A stretch of 64,000 nt of DNA. It comes from Camarhynchus parvulus (lineage: Eukaryota > Chordata > Aves > Passeriformes > Thraupidae). Position numbers and translations under genes: made by a program. This document shows positions 37,001-48,700 of the stretch, piece by piece (the first letter of the stretch is position 1; every line of letters begins with the position of its first letter). The DNA lies in the NCBI RefSeq assembly GCF_901933205.1, contig NC_044582.1, forward strand, positions 19,567,820-19,631,819. The letters run 5' to 3'. A model generated the notes under the pieces. That model was not told the DNA's origin and ran no database searches. It saw only the letters and a list, made by a program, of their open reading frames with translations.

Positions 37001-39620
37001 ATGTTTTTGTGGGTAGAGCAGCCTCGATTTCCTATCATTTCACTACCCAAGAATTTCCTCTGCCCTGACTTGCTTTCTGTCTTCTAGCAGCAAGAATGCT
37101 GTGAGGCACAGAAAGCCAAAACAGAAATCTTGCAAGGAGCGTCTATCTAGTCCTGGTGAGCAGGGTTTGCTTTTCTTCAACCAGTTTGTTGACACAGGCC
37201 TGGTTTTGGGGTTTTGGTGTTTTTTTAAAGCATTACAAATGTCTCCAAACCCTTCTTGTTAAGGTGATGCCAAAGTTCAGCTGCACTTCTCGGATGGGCT
37301 TGGGCATAGGTGGAGCCTGGGACAGTCAGAGCATTTGTTTCACATTATCTCACCGGCTTTGGGGTTTTTGCAGCGTCTTGCATAATTTTTGCAAAGAAAT
37401 CTCCTTTTATGCCGATGTGAGGAGCTGCAGCAGGGCGTGAGGAGCAGCTCAGTGCCTGGGCAGGACGTGCAGTGACCGGGCACTGGCGCCTGTTGTGTCT
37501 GGCCCTGCACAGGACAGGAGTGAGAGTGGCTCAGCTCTCCCTCTGCCTCTGGAGGAGAGAGGAGCAGCACTGTCCTCCAGGCAGAGCCCGCCTGGCCCTT
37601 CAGAGCCTCGAGAACTGCTGGCCCCAGGGTCTGAGCTTGCTGGGCACCCCTGGGGCTGTGAGTTCCTGCCCTGGCACTGCCTGGGCTCCCAGTGCCAGCT
37701 TGTCCGGGGAGCTGCCTGTGCTGCTGACCACACTTCTCCCTGTGCCTGTCCCCTTGAGTGAATGAGCCTTTCCCAAAGGAGTTTATTTAATCCAGATGTT
37801 TGTATTTTAGATAAACCACCACTTGCAGCCCCTTGCTGATGCTCAGCTCCTGTTTGACTCGCTGAGATCTGAGCCAGCTAAACCCCAGCAGTTCGTGGTA
37901 CCTGGCACATGGCTCCAGAACTGGCAGGGCTGGGAGTGCTCTGTGGGAATCCTCAGTGTGTGTCTGTCCTGGGCAGCTGGCACAGGAAGAAGAGCTGCAG
38001 CATTATTACTGGGTTTGCCCCTGAGCAGGATTCAGAGGCTGGGTCAGCCCAAGGGCCCCGTGGGTCCCTGCTGGGGAGCAGCACCTGCTCTTTGCCTCAG
38101 TCCTTTCACTGCTCTTGGTCCCTCCCTTTGAAAATAGGTTTTGGCAAGGCCAGCCTCTTGCGAGGTGCCAAAGGGTGATTTAAATAGGGCATGATGTTGC
38201 ACTGCAGGACTGTGGCAGGGACTGCAGCCATGGGCAGGTACCAGCGCTGGGCGCCTCCACAGCCTCACCCTGCTCTGCCAGGGCTGAGCCCGGAGCCTCT
38301 CCTGGGCCAGCTGGAGGAGGATCCCCGTGGGTCTCTCCCAGGCAGATGTCCTGTGGGTCAGACAGGCTCTCAGTGTGTGTGCACAACTGAAGAGTCAGGT
38401 CCTAGAACAAGCTCCTGCCTCGAGAGAGGTTAAAGACCTTTCATAAAACCTGATCAATGGCCCCAGAAAGGCTGGGAGTTGTGGGACCTGCGTGTGCCAC
38501 AGGCCCTGATGGGAAATGCAATCTGTGGTGGCCACAGTGGGCAGAGCCTGCCCAGCCCTGACACCTGGCTGTGCCTCCTGGGGCTGGAGGTGCTGGGGTG
38601 TGCTGGGCTCTGATCCCTGACTGCAGGGGCTCAGAGTGCTGAGCTGGGCTGGCGCTCCCCGGGCGCTGCCACTGCTCCTGCTGGGCCTGGCACTGTCCCT
38701 GTTTCCCCTCAGCTCATTTTTCCAGGGAACAAGCATGTCTTTCAGGCAGGAGCCTGACAGCTCCTGTGTAAACATCCAGGCTGAGATAAATTCAGCATCT
38801 GCTGGTGTCACCTTGCCCTGGTGCCTCCTGCAGCACTTTGTTTTTGTCTCCTGCTGTACCCTGCTGCGTTCCTCATGCTCAAAAAGCCATGTTTGAGAAA
38901 TCCATGGGGCAGGCAGGAAATAGGTTTGTTTTCCAATGTTACGGGCTCCTGGTGTGGGTTTTTGCTCATCTTTGTCCTGTTGGGAGGTTGTTAGGATGTC
39001 TCTGCAGCAGTGAACACCCAAGGATGGGTGACTTTTGTCTGTTTTCAGTGAGCAGCAAAAAGTGCAGCACAGCCACAGCCCCCCTGTCGCTCCAGCACCC
39101 CCTCTCCTCCCCAGAGCATTTCCCCACTGTATTTCCTGTTCACTTTGGAAACCACCCCTCAAGTCCAGTGCCAGAGGCATGGAAACCTACCACATTCCCA
39201 AAGTACACTTGGAGAAAGGCCAAGGAGGTCCAAGGTGCAGCAAAGCAAGTTCAGCATCAGGTTATGGCAGTGCACCTCCATGTGTCCTGCCTGACCTTCT
39301 GCCTTGCACAGATCCACGTGCAGTACATGAACTCTGTAAACTGGATCAGAATGGCACCTGAGCTCTCTGTGGATGGGCTGAAGGTGGCTGTCCAGTGTGT
39401 GGGTGTTTGATGTGCCAGCCCCTCCATCTTCCCTCACTTGGAAGGGAAACCCTTCAGCCAACATCCTTAGATGAACGCAGCAGGGTTGTGTGGACACGGT
39501 CAGGTGCTGTTGGGGGCTCTGAGGTTTCACAGCCACAAGGGATGGCTGAGGGGATCGCTGGCTGCAGGGCAGTGTGCGCTGTCAGTGCTGTCCCGGGGAG
39601 CCCTGGGGACGGAGCCCTGC
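31023..39620 (+). other. Presumed LMCD1 intron 1, mostly unique
   Basis: Apart from the small repeats listed separately, this holds GC-rich unique sequence at 31-33.9 kb and AT-richer sequence at 32-32.7 and 34.6-35.3 kb. I looked for the short LMCD1 N-terminal coding exon (ATG to K-K then a donor) and did not find it. Two exon-like brackets are discussed as findings. A weak CR1-like tail (GAGCTTTAAGGTCCCTTGCA, then ACCCAAACC) lies near 35480-35510. Confidence 0.6.
35623..35712 (+). repeat. About 30-bp tandem repeat x3
   Basis: Three copies of AAGTTTGAGCTGGCCCCAA with ATCCATCAGG between them; the third is diverged (AGTCTTTAAGG). Confidence 0.85.
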
Positions 39621-39668
39621 CAGCTGTGTGCTGCTCCAGCTGTGTGCTGCTCCAGCTGTGTGCTGCTG
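39621..39668 (+). repeat. 16-bp tandem repeat x3 at an LMCD1 acceptor
   Basis: Three copies of CAGCTGTGTGCTGCTC stand head to tail and end 8 nt before the AG of the first recognised coding exon. They supply most of the sequence where the branch point and polypyrimidine tract should lie. Confidence 0.85.
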
Positions 39669-39676
39669 TTTTGCAG

Positions 39677-39765
39677 ATGTCGGGGAGCCAGCCGCAGGTG
39701 GGAAGAGGCGCGCCCTGCCTGCGCTGCCGAGGGCTGTGCACGGGCTTCGAGCCACACTCCTGGAG
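39677..39765 (+). CDS. LMCD1: LMCD1 first recognised coding exon: N-terminal Cys-rich segment
   Basis: The acceptor TTTTGCAG ends at 39676 and the exon opens directly with ATG. It encodes residues 1-29 and two bases of Arg30, ending in GFEPHSW. The cysteine pattern C-x2-C-x3-C and the GFEPHSWR ending are typical of LMCD1. The donor is GTAACG at 39766. With the 29.5-kb exon spliced on, the ATG would have a purine at -3, which suits initiation. In human the equivalent exon starts at an internal Met after about 14 residues from another exon, so the true N-terminus could be longer. Confidence 0.85.
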
Positions 39766-42700
39766 GTAACGTGGGTCCTGCCTCATCCTGCCTGGAATGG
39801 GCTGCTGCTGACACAACACCTCGTTAGTGATGCTTCATTCCCAGTTTTTCCTCTTAAAACCACAAATTCGGGTAAATAGCCCCTGATAGCAGCAGCTGGT
39901 GGGAGCACACCAGGACAGTGCCCAGCTCAGGGCAGGGGCTGCTCCCTGCCCCAGCAGCACAACAAAGGGGCTGTGAAATGGAACGCAGACATCCAGATGT
40001 CACTAACTAAAAGAGAATTATCGCCCTCTGAGCTGCCTCACAAACACTGGGCTCCTCTGTGCTCCTGGGAGCTCCCCAGGGCTCTGGGCCCGTGGTGGTG
40101 GGGCAGGGAGGCTGTGGTCCAGCTGTGCTGCTGCAGCTGGAATGCCTTGGATGCCTTTAGCTCCCATTTGTGATACCTCAGCTGTGTGAAATCCGAACTT
40201 TGAAGCACTCATTTGGTGGAAGCACAACCATTCTTTTTTTTATTGACTCCATTAAAGGCTGGTAGGACTCATCCTTACTCCAAGATCCTGCTGAAATCCT
40301 CAGGGTTGTGTCAGAGTTACTTTGCCCCTTTTTCTATTAGTGTTTGATGGCAGTGCTGGCCACCAGAGTGTCCTTAGACACTTGTCTGTGTGGTTTATAC
40401 CTATTATCCTTCAAATTACAGTCAATTAAGCATCAGTTCCTTCCAGCAGTCACTTTTTTAATGGCATGTAAAGATTCATAATAGGCAAGGCTGGTGCTGG
40501 TCTGTTGGAATCTGGTGGGGAGACTAATCTCCAATCTCGTGATGCTTGAAGGCGTTTCCAGAGTTCAGGAGGAGCAGCAGCTCATGGGTGGGAGGCAGCA
40601 GATTTTGTAGTGTCAGGAAAAGGGGGAATGGCTTCCCACTGCCAGAGGGCAGGGATGGATGGGATATTGGGAATTAGGAATTGTTCCCTGGGAGGGTGGG
40701 CAGGGGCTGGGATGGAATTCACAGAGCAGCTGGGGCTGCCCCTGGATCCCTGGCAGTGCCCAGGCCAGGCTGGACACTGGGGCTTGGAGCACCTGGGACA
40801 GTGGGAGGTGTCCCTGCCATGGCAGGAATGGCACTGGGTGGGATTTAGGGTCCTCCCAACTCAACCCAACCCAACCCAGGCCATTCCCTCCTGAGCCTTT
40901 TGTCCGTGCCCCGAGCCCAGGCTGTGTGTGCCCCTGGGCAGAGGCTGGCAGCCATGGCCCAGCTCACCCCCTGGATGCTCTCTCCGGCTTTCCCAGGAAG
41001 ATGTGCAAGTCGTGCAAGTGCAGCCAGGAGGAGCACGGGCTGAGCTCGGAGCTGGACGATGACCGCAAGATCGGGCGGCTGCTCTCGGGCTCCCGGCACG
41101 CCTCGCTCACCGCGCGCCTCAAGGGCGGCGACGGCGCCCGCGTCTACAAGAGGAACCGCATGATCGTCACCAACCCCAACATCTCGGGCAAGGACCCCAC
41201 CTTCGACACCATCACCTACGAGTGGGCTCCCCCCGGGCTCACCCAGAAGCTGGTAAGGGCACCCGGGGGGCTGGGAGCAGAGCTCTGCCCTGGCATGGAG
41301 TTACCAGGGAGAAACAGGAACCCGAGGTGTGCCCCGGGAGCACAGGGGTGCAGAGCACTCGTGGTTGGAACACTGTCAATAAGCAGAGTAGGTAGCAGAG
41401 GGGGATGGAATGCCTTTGGGTTTTATGGGTTTGTTTACATTTCTAGGAGAAGTCTTAATGGATTTTACAGCTAGAAAGCTCTTAGTCATTTGGTAAAGCC
41501 CATCTGCAGTAAAAGCATGGCTGAGGAGAGATCCCATCCCTGCTGCCCTGGGCAGCCCATGCCTGCTCCAAAGGCCCAGCCTGGATGTAAGAACAGCTCC
41601 TCCAGGCCTTCTGGGGGTGCCTGGGCTGGGCAAGCAGAGCAGCAGGAATGGGGCTGGTGGGCAGCTGGGTGGTTGTGCCTCAGGGCTCCTCTCCTGCTCT
41701 CAGAGAGCATCCCTGTGCTGCTGGAGGAGTCCTTGCCTGGAGAGTGGGCTCAGAGGCCCCATTCCCAAGGTCCCTCACAGTCCCTTTGATGAAGAACAGC
41801 AGCCCACCCCTGTTCCAGCAGCCTTGAGGAGCCTCCTGTCCCCAGAAGCAGGAGTGGGAGGGCTCCCCATGCCCAGGGTGTGAGCCTGGCAAGAACTGAG
41901 CTCAGTCCCTGAGAGCTCCTGCCTGCAGCTCCTGTCTGCATGGGCAGCAGCTCTGCCCACTGCTGCTGCTGGCAGAACCACTCTCATCTCAGCTCTGGAG
42001 CTGGGGATTTCTTCCTTACAGTTTAAGCATATTCTGGTCTGTTATAAATAAAAACAGTGTTATAAAGAGAGCTCAGGGTAAAAAGGTGAGATAGGGAGTG
42101 TGGTCCCCTTCCGAGGGCTGGGTCCAAAACCGAGCCCCCAGCCCAGCTCCACCTTCCTGCCATGCCTGGTTTCCATCTGGACCGGCTGTGTGGGAAGGGG
42201 TGGAAGTGGTTTTCAGCATGGGGAGGTGTGAGCCAGCAGAGCATTTCTTGTGGGAAGGCCTTTAGCTGGCTATTCCCTGTGCTGTGGTGTAAAACCTTCT
42301 GTGTGCCACCATCAGGAGTGGGCACTGAAGAGCTTCTGCTCCTCAAATGAAACAAATAGCTGCAAGCTGTTGATACCAATCAACAAAAAAAGCTGCTGAA
42401 AATGCAACCAGAGACCTTTTTAAAGAAGGATTTGTGATACAGGTGTGAAACTGCAGCCGCAGCCCCTACAGCCAGAGTGGTTAATTCAGCTTAAAGCCAA
42501 TTGTCCTGAGGGCTTGGACAGGCTGGGTTGGGGCTGAGCTGTGTGCTGGGGATGCTTTATCAAGGCCCTTCCCTTCCCTTCCCTTCCCTTCCCTTCCCTT
42601 CCCTTCCCTTCCCTTCCCTTCCCTTCCCTTCCCTTCCCTTCCCTTCCCTTCCCTTCTGCCCCAGCCCAGTCCCATCCTCCTGATGAGGGAAGTTCAAAAA

Positions 42701-45700
42701 CTTTATGAAAGTTTTTGATCTCTTTATAGTGCCTGGACAGGCTGGAATATATCTTGGTTCAAGTAAACAAGAAGCAGGAGCTTTGGAGACAACCTTGATA
42801 AATTCTGGCTTGCAGACCAGCTTGACAAGCTTTGGGGAGAAGTGTTGGATGTCAGCCACTCTCGGGATGGTTTCAAAGGGACTTGGGCCAAAAAGCTGTT
42901 AGTGCACAACTGCCTGGCTCCAGGGACTTCCTCCTGAAGGCAGGCTGCAAACCTGGGATGCCTTTTAACCTTGTTTTGCTGGAGTGGATGGTCAATAATA
43001 GGAGGAAGTTCAGAGCATTCTTGTTGAGCCGTGCCTGCAGAAATCATGAAGCAGATACTTAGGTCCTTGGAGACAGTGAAAAGAACAGATCATAAAATAG
43101 CCCCAAGATCCAGTGGTGAGCAGTGAAAACTAAAATGCTCTTCCTCCAAATTACCTGCACTCAGGCAGCATAGTGAAGCATTGGCCATAACAATAAGTGA
43201 TAGCAGCAGATGTAGCAACTTATTCTTCACAGCAGTTTTTGGTGTCAGGTTGGATTTTTTGGATTTTTTTTCCCCCTAATCTTTTCTCTGGACACATTTT
43301 TATTGACATCTGCAATTATAACTTCAAGCATTCCCTTGGTCAGGGAGTGAAATCTCACTGCCTGTCTGGGCAGATACTGAAACCTGCCCCTGAGCAGGCT
43401 TTAAGTAAGCCTTTAAAAAAGCCTTGAGGCTTTGCTCTCCTCAGTCTCAGCACAGACATTTTGTTGGGAATGGAGATCCTGGAGGTGGGGCAGCCCAGGA
43501 GGCTCCAGGTGCCCGTGCTAGCCCCTTGCTCTGGTGGAAATGTTCATTAGTCTTGGCACATCAGTGGATTGAGGTTTCTCCCCACGTTGCTACTCTGCTG
43601 GAGCTCTGCTGTCCTGGTGGTCCTGCTCTCACAGCATCGGTTCAGTTTTGTTTCCTATCCACTTGTGGGGCAGTGCCTGGGAGGAGCAGTCAGGGAATCC
43701 TTGTCTCCTTCTCCTCATTCCTCTTAGGATTCCTCACGTCTGTGAAAGCCATTTGTGCACCAGGTCACTGCCCAGCATCCCACAGCTCTCCCCAGACTCC
43801 ACCTTCTCCCACAGGGCAACAACCTTCCCAGGAAACTGGACATCAGCCCTGCCTTTGCCCAGGGGTACAATGCACCAAGTGCTGATATCCCAGTGATGTC
43901 TGATATCCCAGTGTGCAGTGATTTAACTTGCACCCCAAGAGTGGGGAAGAAGCCCTGCTTCCATGGAATCATTATCTGCTGCTGTTCCAAGTTTCCTGCC
44001 AGGAATTCTGCCTGCAGCAGTGCCCTCTGCCTCAGAGGAGCCAGGGTGGAAGGCACTTGGAAGTTTTTCCTGATGTGCTGAAGAGTTCAGTGCTGGGCAA
44101 GCATTTCTGTGTGGAAAAGCCCAGCCTGAACCAGCCTGTGTGCCACAAACAGTTAAATCTCTTTGCTAACTTTTTTAAGCTAGAGTTCTCGAGTGCTGAC
44201 CCAGTAAGAATCAAATCTAATGCAGCTGGATGCTGGTCTAGCAGGGAATGGCAGGGAGCCAACTGGCTGCCCTGTCCCTCTTCACACGACAATAGGAAAA
44301 TGCCGGAGTGGGAAACTCCCTTCCCTTGCTCAGGCCAGGAGCAGTTAACTGTGCAGCCCCCGAGGCCCACAGGCACTAACCCAGCCTCAGACTGAGTCAG
44401 AGCCTTCATTTTGGGCACTTTCTGGGCATTTCCTTTCTGTGTCACAGGGCACCCGTGGCCACACACCTTCCCTCTGCTGTGAAACCAGCAGTCAGGTGGA
44501 ACTGGTCCGTGTCACACACTCAACTGCTAGCTGCATTCTTCCTGTGTTATGAGGATTTCATTAGTTGATACAGGATGGTCTTTCACTGTGAGCTGCTGTG
44601 CACACAGCCCTGTGGGCTCTGGGGTGCTCAGCGTGGCCTGGGACTCACTCTCTGCAGCTCTCCCTGTCCCAGCACACGGCAATAGAGAGCTGCTCATGGG
44701 TTTTGATATTTATGGGTTTTTAGTCTTTCCAGCAGCTGTGTTATCAAATTTCATGGAAGAGTGTCACGGTAGTGCCAGCAAGGGAGGGTGTGCTGGGGTT
44801 TTTGTGCAAAGCAGGTTTGTCTGTGCTGCTTTGCTTTCCTGGGCAAACTGGGGTTTGTATTTAAACAAACAAACAAACAAAAAGTAATCTAAAACACCAT
44901 AAAAACACCCAGTCTGTTTTCTGAGGATGAAAGGATTTATGACAGCCTGCTACCCCTGGCATCTAAGCCAGTCCAGCCTTTTATTCCTGCACGGTGGGTG
45001 CAAACCCTTCAGAGGGAGAAGGGAAGGTTCGGGTGCATTGTCTGCTGCTGCTCCACGGCACAAGTGGAGCATGTCCCTGGCAGGCTGTGCCCCCTGCTGC
45101 AGCAGCTCGTGTGTGTCCCGTGCAGCACATGCAGTACACGGCCCGTGTGTCCCATGCAGTGCTGTGTGTCCCATGCAGTACACATGCCCCTGTGTCCCCT
45201 GCAGGCCATGCAGTACATGGAGCTGGTGCCCAAGGAGCTGCAGCCCGTGGCGGGCACGGAGGGCGCCTGGCAGCGGCGGCGGCGGCTGGCGCGGCAGCTC
45301 CCGCTGCACGACCAGGACCCGGCGCAGTGCCGCGGCCTCGCCGAGGGCGAGCAGCAGCTCATGCACGACTTCGTGACGAGGTACAAGGCCGAGGCCCTGG
45401 GCGTTGGGGAGGTGGCGCTGCCGGGCCAGGGCGGCGGCGGGAAGGAGGAGGAGAAGCCCCAGGAGAAGAGCATCGACCCCAGCACAGCCCCCGAGTCACC
45501 CAACGGGGCCCTGGAGGGCACGGCCGGGCACTACGTAGAGTGAGGGCTGGGATGATGGGATAATGGGATGGGATGGGATGGGATGGGATGGGATGGGATG
45601 GGATGGGATGGGAACTCTGGGGCTGCTCCAGGTTCAGGGAGCCACTGGGAATAGATTTGGTCTCAGCTCCAGGGGCAAAAACTCACAGTAGGCAGGGTGA

Positions 45701-48700
45701 TGTGTGCCTTGTCCCCGTCCTGCTCCCAGGGCATTCTCCATGCCTGCTGCAGGCTCGGTCACATCACAGTGCTTTGGAGCAGCACTGTGAGAGCCTGGAG
45801 GGCTCCTCTGCTCCAGCCAGCCCTGCTGAGCACAGGGGTCCATCTGGCAGGGCTGATGAGGGGCATTCTCCTCTTCTTCATCTCCCTTTCTCTGCAGCAA
45901 AGGCCTTGCTGGGCCACCAAGGTCAGGGAAATCTCACTGTGGGAGCTGGTTTGAGCTCTGGGTTCTTGGCAGCTCTGAAAGGTTGGGCATGACACGTTCC
46001 TGGATGATATGGGCAGTGTTTCAGTTGAAAGCTGAACTTGATGATCTTGGAGGTCTTTTCCAACCTTCACCATTCTGTGATGCAAGCCAGTATTTCCAAG
46101 TAGGCTTCTTACCCAGAAACACCTCAGATGACAGGAGGTGACGGCTCTGGCCAGTTAGCAGAGCTGTGAACAGGCAAATAGTGTTCCCAGGGCTGTAATC
46201 ACTCTGGGGAAATGGAAACAGCTGCCCTGGGTCCCTGGGCATACAAATACATTTCCTCAGAGAAATGGCTGAGATTTCTCAACACCCTTTTAGATTTATA
46301 TTCCCCCAGTGCTCTCTGGAGTGCTGCTGAGCAGATGCTTATCATAAAATATGGTGAGTGGAAATACCTTGTCCTGGTCCTTGTGAGGGTGACTTGCAGC
46401 AGAGGATTTAAAGCTGAAAAAGCAAATGGTGTCCAAGTGGTTTTAAGAGGAGATTCTTTCCTGCCATTCCTGCACTGAGGTTGTACATGAAAGAGCAGTT
46501 TTCATTTTCAGTCCATATTGGGTAATGTCTCCCCTCTGCCATGGTCTCTTAACGTACTGCTGACTTTGAATCCAGTGGCACGGTAAGGATTTTCACTATT
46601 GCAACAAAACACTGAATTTTAAGATAAAAAATAGCCAAAAAAGGAAGGTTTCCTTTAAACATATCAATAAGTCATCCTAGCAATGAAGGTTTACTTAAAC
46701 TGCGAGTTTGTCCTTTCGAATAAATAAATACATAACTGTGATGTTATTCTCCTTAGTTTGAAGCATCATTTCTCTCAAGGCACCAGCTGAAAAATGGAGC
46801 AGCTTTCAGAGCAGTGGCAGATCCTCTGGGACAGCCACGCTGTGCAGCCCAGGGCACAGCAGAGCCGGGGAGGACTGGGGACACTGACCCATCTGCCTCC
46901 ACATCCCTGCTGCAAGTCTGTCCCACGGGATGGGTGCTCTCACAGAGCACAGAATCCTGACCCCCAGAACTGGGAACTCCTCTGGTGTTACAGGATTTGA
47001 TTCCTGCCCTGGAATCAAATCAAATCCCGAGGCAATTGATCCAAATTAATCGTTGTTCCCAAAAGCCTGAGGCCAGCAATGCAGGGAGTGCTCAGAGTGC
47101 TGGTGGTGTCGAGCTGGCACTGCAGAGCATGAGCTGGCCATGAGCAGGATGGGAAAGCCTAAGAGAACAGGACACCTTTTTGGCCAACACCTTGGAAACT
47201 CAGCTAGTGAAGCGTTCACTCCTCTGCCTGCATGATGGAGGTGTAGGAGCACCAGGCTGTAATCCCACCTCAGATTTGAAGGATCACCTCTTTGTAGTGT
47301 GTAAATAGCAGGATGTGGAGGTTATACAATGCTTGGGAAAAGCCCTGTGAATAGATTTTCCCTGTGAACAATTTCCATAGAGAGAAACAGCAAAATAAGT
47401 TGTTTTTTTAACAGTTCTTGCTGGCAAGAAACTTGAGCTCAGGGTGGGAAGCTGCAGTGTTTGTTCTTGCTTTAGATCCTGCAAGAGAAGCAGGGCTGGG
47501 CTGCTGGGGCTGTGGCCTCTTGGGGCTGGCAGAGCAGAGGCAGCTGCGGGGTCTGGCTCTGGGGCTGACCCCACTCTGGTGCCTCAGGGAGGTGTTGGGG
47601 GCATAGGGAAAAGGCCTGGGTCCGGTGTGATGGGTGTGATGGGTGCAGAGCCCTCGGTGTGATTGATGGGTGCAGGAAGGTCAGTGACCCACCAGGCAGA
47701 ACCCAACCCAAACCCTTCTGTGGCTCTATTATTATACCTGTTAGAAGCTGTTGGCTTCAATTGGGGTGTTGGAAGTTGTCATCTGACCACAGGGCCATTG
47801 CCAGTCCCTGCCCCTGTGCCACCTGGAGGGGACACTGCTGTGCCAAGGCTCTGATGGGGCACAGCAGTGTAACCCCAGCCCGTGTGACACAGGCTGCTCC
47901 CAGCTTCAGTGGGAGTTGGAACAACATCCTGCCAGCCTCTGAGTGGAGCTTTAAGGCTGGCTCTTCACTAATCACAGGATTGCTCTGCAGGCACAGATAA
48001 AGAGCAGACCTACTTGGTCTGGTGTGTAATGTGCATGGATGCCATTAATCTTGAGATTAATCACATCTAATTCTGGCTCTTTGGTCTGTTAGAAATAGAA
48101 AACACTTGCTGCAATCTGTGGAGTGACAGCTGAGATAGGCACAGGCAGACAACAGTGAGAAAAGACCGAAGTTCCTGATCTCTTTTCAAATTTACATCTT
48201 TAATGTGCTGCACTATAGGAATTCTTAACTTCTTCTTGGAGAACCTTTGTATTTTGGTGGAGGTTTTGGGTTGGGAGGTCCCAAAGGCCCCTCAGAATGA
48301 GCTCCCCAGCACGGTGGGTGTCCCCTGCCCACGCTGACCGCCGTCCCTCCGTGCAGCGCTGCGAGTCGTGCCAGCAGCCGGTGCCCGGCGACTGCCCCGT
48401 GGTGTACGCCGAGCGCGCCGGCTACTCCCGCCTGTGGCACCCCGCCTGCTTCGTGTGCTGCCGCTGCACCGAGCCCCTCGTCGACCTCATCTACTTCTGG
48501 AAGAGCGGGGCCGCCTGGTGTGGGCGCCACTACTGCGAGAGCCTCCGGCCCCGCTGCGCCGGCTGCGACGAGGTACGGACCTGGCATCGAGCCCTGGGCC
48601 AGGGGGGAGTGACCTGAGCAACTGGGATCAATCCCTGTGCCAGGGTACAGAGTGACCTGAGCCCATGGGATCCCTGTGACAGGGGGAGTGACCTGAGCCC

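Larger units (their letters stand above)
41253..45104 (+). other. LMCD1 intron between the two PET exons
   Basis: Intron DNA with a perfect (CCCTT)n tract at 42566-42656 and an (AAAC)n tract at 44863-44884. Otherwise it is mixed-composition unique sequence. No conserved coding frame, RNA gene or splice-bracketed frame stands out. Confidence 0.7.
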
